Of a stretch of DNA of 64,000 nt, positions 57,948 to 64,000 are shown in pieces. This stretch comes from Acorus gramineus (lineage: Eukaryota; Streptophyta; Magnoliopsida; Acorales; Acoraceae), in contig CM060855.1 of the NCBI GenBank assembly GCA_030737835.1, forward strand, positions 16,249,438-16,313,437, given 5' to 3'. The translations under genes and the position numbers were made by a program. Position 1 is the first letter of the stretch; every line of letters begins with the position of its first letter. Under the pieces are notes generated by a model. That model saw only the letters and a program-made list of their open reading frames with translations. It searched no databases and had not been told where the DNA came from.

Positions 57948-58910
57948 TGAAGCTGGGATGCGCGGGTCGGTGATGTTTCTCCGAAATCAAACCCTAAGAA
58001 GCACAGATAACCCAATCAGGGAAACCCTGGATTGAACGAGAAGACTGAAGAGGGGGAGGGGGGACTCACCGGTCTCATGAGGAGGTGTGTACGTTCGGAT
58101 CGGAAGAGGAGGGTCTGGTTTTTTCAAACTTGAAACGGAACCCTAGATTTCTCGCTCAGGACGCCATGGAAGCTTATTTTTTTTGGAGAAGCCACTGGTG
58201 GTGATTGAGTACGAAAAATGGGCGGATGTGAAACGACCTAGAGCGGGATTTAAATAGGCGCCTTTTTTTTTGTATTTTTGCAGATATACCCTGCTATATT
58301 CTAATTTTGTCAAAATACCCCTCTTACAAAATACCCTTCTTTTTATATCCCAAAGGTGTCCAAAAAATTGTGAATTTGAAACGCACTTATTTGTGTTTGT
58401 AGAATATTTCCCTTTTTTTTTATTTTTCACTTTTATTTTATTTTATTATTCAATGGATTCAAATGGCTACTAAGTCATTAAAATTTGAATTTTCTTTTGG
58501 GTCTTCAATGTGGGGGGTTTTAAAAGTTAATTAACCTGGATGCTTTGCGTGAGTTTTGACATGAAAAAGTTAGAGACAGCATCAGTTTCGTCACTACACA
58601 TTCCGGGCACAATGAAAAACGGAATCGAATCAATCGAAGGACGACACGAATGATATGCGGTGGTCCTGAAACCCCCACTGAGCGGTAAAGAAAGCAGGAC
58701 AACCGCCATACATAGGTATTTTAATCAATTATCTTAATAAATATTCATTTTTTAATATTTAAATATCTACAGTTAAAAAATATCCATATTTTATAAAATT
58801 ATGTATGTTCATAATATATATTGTTTATATCATCTGCATGGTTAATCTCAATTATGAAAATTTAAATAACTATTAAATTGTCTACTTATCATAGAATAAA
58901 TCATAAGTTC
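57948..58910. other. Promoter/leader of the PNRC-like gene and AT-rich spacer
   Basis: 57948-58240 holds the minus-strand leader with a probable small intron and GAAACCCTAG-type leader words. The rest is AT-rich with no gene. Confidence 0.45.
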
Positions 58911-59370
58911 ATGTTTGATTGGGGAATTAGAGGTGGAATAAATAGAGATAAGATGGAATAGTGATAAAATGGGTGTTTGAAAAATTGAAATAAATGAAAA
59001 TCTACATACCAGAATTAGCTGGTATAATTATTTGTGCTTCCCCCTGAAATTAAGTTATTTTAGATTTTTTAATCAATTTGAATATGTGGGTCTCACTGTT
59101 AAATCAACTATCATCACCTTTTATAAATCAAATAAAAATCAACTATCATCATTTTTTTATATTTTATAAATCTTTATTCACACCTTATACCTTATTCACA
59201 TTTTATTCACAATTTATTCAAGATCAATCAAACAACAAAAAATTTATTATTACATTTTCTAACAAAAATAATTAAAAACATAACCAAACAAAAAAATCAT
59301 TTATTCCACATCTATACCAGAATAGTTATAAATATCTGAATAACTTAATTATCTATCCAAACGAGGGCTA
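58911..59370. mobile_element. MITE, same family as 39765-40195, inverted
   Basis: The left end ATGTTTGATTGGGGAATTAG and the reverse complement of the right end AGCCCTCGTTTGGATAG form the terminal repeats. Read on the minus strand it follows the 39765 copy word for word in places: TTAAGTTATTC, TATTCTGGTATA, GTAATAATAAA, GTGAATAAG, GGGTCCCACA-like text. Confidence 0.8.
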
Positions 59371-60101
59371 AAAACCTCAATTATAACTCCTCTCATATAT
59401 CATTCGATCACTCAAATCATCAAAATCTGACTTAGAAATATGCTGATCGTTAGGTATAGAAGGTTTGATATGCCAGATCCACATTCGGTGAACCATCCGA
59501 GTCGGGCCAACGCTAATCAGGATTAGGTCGGCGGGCACGTGGAACTTAGTTAATGAGCCCCTCCAATAAGTTCTTGGCTTAAATATTTGAGATAGGATCT
59601 AATCAATGTTAGAAGCTATCAATTGTCACAGAACTCACAACAGAAGTAACATGTGACAACCACCCAATGGAGAATAACAAGGACGGATGGGGTCCAGTGA
59701 TGAATAGATGATCCCATCCCCAAGTATTCACCTTAAAAATTGAAAGACCATCTGTTCTATAATAGGCTCACTCAGACAAAAAGAGATCATCAACAAGAAT
59801 CTTATACCTGTAATAAGGACTTGTTTCCCTCTTAATGAATCCTGGTAGCTAGTGTACCTTACTCTTCAAAAAATAAAAAATCAAGAATCTTATACCAACA
59901 AAATCTCACTCCATATAACATCAAGCTCAGGAAGATACATTTTGGAGAATTAACAAAAATTTCCTCGACTGAGAATAAATTAACAACAAAAAACCTGCTC
60001 TCATGTCAGTTCATATGTTCCGATTAAATCATACAAAACATCTGTACATGCTCACAAGTAGACATGGGTTGGGTACCTGGAGATCCTTCTATATCCACAT
60101 T
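59371..60101. other. PRP8 downstream region
   Basis: No gene is present. It probably includes the PRP8 3' UTR nearest 60101. The text at 59460-59600 (TCCACATTCGGTGAACCATC, GGGCACGTGGAAC) is of mixed composition and could be a decayed mobile-element piece. Confidence 0.35.
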
Positions 60102-63100
60102 TTATGAGAATTTGTCTTCATGGTCGCCCTCGGCGGTCTCACCCTCCTCCAAGTTGGTGAACTCCAGGTAGTGCGTCGGGCGGTGGTCCTCGTGGTAGTA
60201 GTCCCGGGGCGTCCCTAACCTTACGCCATATTTCATGCTCACCGTGTGCTTCACCCCCATGAAGTTGTAATTCCATGGACCGTTATCAGGAACCTGAAGG
60301 TTAATGTATGACCAATATTTTTAAAAATCTATAAAATCCCAAATTCATCAGAAAATTTTGAAAAAAATATATATATATGAAAAAATGTCAAAAAAATTAC
60401 AAAAAATGGAGAATTATGTAGATAATGATTTATTTATTTTTGTTTTTTAAAATTGATACCCCTCCGCACATTTAGCATGGTGGGATTTGATCCACTTACC
60501 TCCTTTCCAGAAATAGAGGGCGTCAATTGGCTAACCAAAGTTGACGAATAAGTTGTGTAGTTTTTATAGGAAAATAGATATAAGATTTTTAGAAACTAAA
60601 TATAAGGGCTGAGTGTAGATTTTGGGAGGTAGAGGGACTTTTTTTGCAAAGAAAATAGCTCTAAACAACCTTTGGTGCCCAATGGCTCCTTGCCTCCTTG
60701 GGTTGCCAGGTCGGGTCAGCCTACTCACTACCCCCTTTCAAAAAGCAACTGGGTCAAACCCGACCCGGTTTCTCGATATATCGCCGACATAGCGATGATG
60801 TTAGCATGATGCTGCCAATATATCGATCATGATTTAAAACTATGTTTATGACAGAAGAAGTGATCTTTGGAGTAGTTACCATGTAGAACCCGAGGAAGCG
60901 GTCGCTGAGGAGCATTTGGACTTTCTCGTAGTGGGTTGGCAAGTAACCGTGGGGATTGCTTCCAGTGTCCTTGTTAACGCGGCCCCATTCATAGCCTGTC
61001 GGCGTGAGCTTATATGCCGTCAAAGAGCAGGATCCAGGCGTGAAACTACAGGTCAAGATGATGCACTTCTCGCCGTCCCACTGCTTGTTGTTCTCGAGGA
61101 TCCGTGCATGACTCGTCAGATCCTACAAAAAATTTAAATCAAACATAAAGATAAGATCATGAATGAAAATGGCATGGGTTATTTGCATCAATACCGTAAA
61201 AGAAATCCTATTTTGTCAAATACTCCCGTTGAAACCATAATTTCCAACAATACCCCTCAAAAGAGCTTAAGTTGTGCATGAATGTCCTTTTAAGAGGTAT
61301 TTGTGCACAAATTAAATTATAGGGTTATTTGCATAAATACTCTTAGAAGAATCCTAGTTAAAATACCCCAGTTGAAACCATATTCCCAGCGTTTCCCTCA
61401 AAAGGTTATAAGTCGTGCACGAATGTCCATAACAAATACATGTATTTTTGGTTTTCAACAAATGGCATCAAGAGAGAATTAAAGAACATTGAATCACGAA
61501 CCTGAGGCGACAGTTGAGGGAGCTCATTGGGTTGTGTGTGCATCCATCCCAATGGCTCTAGGTCGTTCAAGAAGTCGTGTTCGGGAAGGGTGGATGGAAG
61601 ATGGACCTGCTGGTGAGTCCCCCATTGTGGAGGCATCGCTATGCACCGTATTTCCTTCACTTGAGGGTTGTCTGGAGGGCTTACTCCGTAAAGGTATCCG
61701 GAAATCTGAGTTCGAAGATCTGCTATGCAGATGAACTTCTTCAGAATGTTCTTCGGCATGATGTATGTGTAACCAGTTTCCTGTTATAGGGAAAAAATAG
61801 AAAAGATCAAACTACTTGACATGACATGACAAGAGGATTGCAAAATAGGGTTCAATAAGCACCTTAATATCATCGGAGTTGACGTATATGTGATTCACTC
61901 GGAGATAGAGATTTGTAGCTGAGATTGCTCTCACGCGCCAATCAGTCTTTGATGCAAATGCTGCTTGTTCGTAGGGGCTGGTGGTGGTCACAATGAGTTC
62001 ATCACCATGCACATTAGTGGTCTTTGTAGTAACAGCTGTCAATTGGCTTGCTTCCTTCGCCTATACAGTGAAGGTATATGTAACATAAATATAATTTGGC
62101 AGGTTGAGTAAAGAAAATAAACTACAAGCAGAATCAATCAGCCAAATTTACCTGTTTTTCGATTTCTGCAATCTGTTGCCTCTGTTGCGAGGGAGGAGTA
62201 ATCTCAGCACCAAGTATTATATCACGGATCTCAGACTGCGTCAACGCCGATGTATTTACATTGTTCTTCTTTGCATAGTCGGATAGTATGAGATCCCTCA
62301 GAGCAACCTCAACCTTCATCCACTGGTCATCTGTGAGAGAAGGCCAGATGTGGTGCGGTTCAGTGATGATCGTCTTGTCCGGCTTCAACAACATCTTTGC
62401 TTTCTCGTTGTTCACGTGGAGAGCACGCAAAATCAATATGAGACGAGAGAATGCGGTATATGAAGAGATGCTCTTCAACCAATCATCATATATGTTGAAA
62501 AGGACCATCTGTGGTTCAGTCGCCTTAAGAATCAAATCACCAAACTTCTCAATCTTCAAGCAAGCTTGGAACGGCAACTGCAGCTCACTTCCCTTGATCA
62601 CGATGTTTGGGAAGTCGAGCAAGTGAACTTCTAGAGGATCAAGCATTCCTTTACGAGTCACGATAATTTGCTTCGGTTGCTCTTCAACAGGTAGTGACCG
62701 TACCAAAGCAGCTACTTCTTCTGCTGTTTTCCACTTTGCCAGCTGACCAAGACGCTTTTGTCCAGCCCACACACTTGTATGAATGACCTAAGAAGGTTCA
62801 TGATTACAGGTCAAGATATAGACAAAACATAAGGACATAAAAAGTGCATTAGTTAGAATATAATTAAATCACAGGTATGTAACCTTGAGAAACAGCTGCC
62901 CTGTTCTTGGATTGAAAATGAAAATGGCGCCATTGATGGGTTTGGTGGTAAGATTTCCCTCAAAAGTTTTATGGATTGTGACCCGGTATACATTTGTATC
63001 ATCAACAAACCATATTATTTGGTTGCTGAAGATTTCCCCATAGTTTTGAGACGAGAGATAAGGCTCAGTGGGTTCTGAAGAATACAGCTGCAGACCTTTT

Positions 63101-63998
63101 CTTATGCGTTCCCTCAGAACGTACAGGGCTGGGTTTGACTGCAAAAAGTTATCAATTATATGAGCAGCTAAAACATTGGAACACATTATACTTGACATTG
63201 GAAAACACATTGTTTAGTGATGAAAACCTAAAACATGTTTCTATGCACACCTTCATGATCTTATTCATTGCTTGAGCCAGCAGTGGTTTTGACCCAGGGA
63301 ACCAGTTACCAAAGGTTGAATGCAAGTTATATGCTAAATCAAGACCGATCATCACCCCTGTACATATAATTTGTAAGTAAATTGGACTAGAAAGGAAATT
63401 AACAGGAAATCAGAGGCTAAGGGATTAAGGAGTTACCAGTTGGAGATGGATAGATAGACATGTTATCAGTTGTGTAATCCATAAATTTTGCCCTAGTATA
63501 ACGTTCAATGTCATGAGAATCGTAGTCACCCCAACGAAGCTGAACATCAATCCAGTACTTATTGCTAGCTTTCTGATCAAACACGTCCTTTTGTTCTGCA
63601 ACTAAGCTAGGTTTAGACATTGGCCATCTCGTCGTAGCAAAGAGAAGAACATCAGCACAAGAACTGTTCATCTTGTAACTTTTTCTTGGATGTATTGTTT
63701 CTTTCTGTACTGTTTCAATTTCCAGTGCGTCCAACTCTTGATCCAAAACCTGGCAGAGATCCATCACCACACTCTCGTGAACCTTTTGCCAAAGATGGGC
63801 CCGGAATATCTGAATCAAGGATATTTTCAGAGTTGGGATTTTTCCATGCATAAATATCCCCGTCAAATCTAATTGAACTTGGAAGCCAACATAGACATTG
63901 GCACGGTTTATGGTAGGAGACCACCAAAGTGTAAATCTACGATTAGGGATCTGATTCAACCCGGATCTCTGGGCATTAGTCAATTTCTTGTATTTCAT
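60102..63998 (-). CDS. PRP8: PRP8, core U5 snRNP splicing factor, C-terminal part (runs off the right edge)
   Basis: PRP8 is the largest and most conserved spliceosome protein and cradles the catalytic RNA. Exons here are 63998(open)-63437, 63357-63251, 63138-62884, 62787-62152, 62060-61863, 61780-61502, 61122-60880 and 60293-60102. All have good GT-AG borders and join in one frame. Seen in order: [40 protein letters not shown] (part of the linker/endonuclease-like region), the RNase H-like region ([57 protein letters not shown]), a helical linker, and the Jab1/MPN domain ([25 protein letters not shown]). It ends GDHEDKFS. The Jab1/MPN domain controls the Brr2 helicase. Residues are near identical to other plants and no lesion is seen. 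Most of the ~2300-residue protein lies beyond the window. Confidence 0.97.
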
Positions 63999-64000
63999 GG

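Noticed and set aside
1..64000. tRNA, rRNA or other structured RNA genes
   Set aside because: I looked for tRNA box-like and rRNA words on both strands and saw none; the only tRNA-related signal is the primer site at 36156-36167.

Overview
This is a stretch of nuclear DNA from a flowering plant. The evidence is spliced genes with plant GT-AG introns, plant-only families (plant mobile domain, DUF1677, plant membralin), MURA-type Mutator transposases with OTU or PB1/GRF partners, and long AT-rich spacers packed with short inverted-repeat elements. The host coding exons (WRNIP1-like, prefoldin 2, PNRC-like) are GC-rich, with many CTC, GCC and GTC codons. That would suit a monocot, but I cannot place the species.

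Layout. 1-258 is a truncated near-identical copy of 25316-25567. 1371-8174 is a spliced + strand gene of unknown function. 12506-14062 (-) is a single-exon WRNIP1/RarA-type AAA+ ATPase. 16550-18647 (+) is a decayed plant-mobile-domain (PMD) gene. It faces a decayed Mutator transposase with an OTU tail (20596-23368, -), and about 240-bp GTCGAC-rich tandem repeats lie between their 3' ends. 28888-29331 (+) is prefoldin subunit 2. 31637-37336 (+) is the C-terminal part of a membralin gene; one of its introns holds a ~960-bp foldback element and an LTR-retroelement scrap. 37680-39274 is a non-autonomous inverted-repeat element. 43024-49630 is a 6.6-kb Mutator-like insertion. It carries a 5'-truncated GRF zinc-finger gene and a transposase that splices into an uninterrupted 984-residue frame. 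Intron 1 of that transposase is a five-unit 377-bp tandem array that repeats the exon-2 splice acceptor. 50389-50820 (+) is a DUF1677 gene. 52167-53749 and 54595-55429 are hAT-type elements, one a palindromic dimer of the other. 57429-57947 (-) is a PNRC-motif protein. 60102 to the right edge (-) is the 3' part of PRP8.

Housekeeping genes (PRP8 splicing factor, prefoldin chaperone subunit, WRNIP1 replication-fork ATPase, membralin, PNRC-like) alternate with mobile DNA and show no operon-like logic. The unusual content is in the mobile DNA: the repeated splice acceptors of the 45-49 kb transposase, the 22-bp direct repeat around an element whose left end is missing, the palindromic hAT dimer, the intronic foldback, and a MuDR-like convergent PMD/transposase pair.

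Exon boundaries were placed by eye from GT-AG sites, reading-frame phase and family resemblance. No database search was possible.
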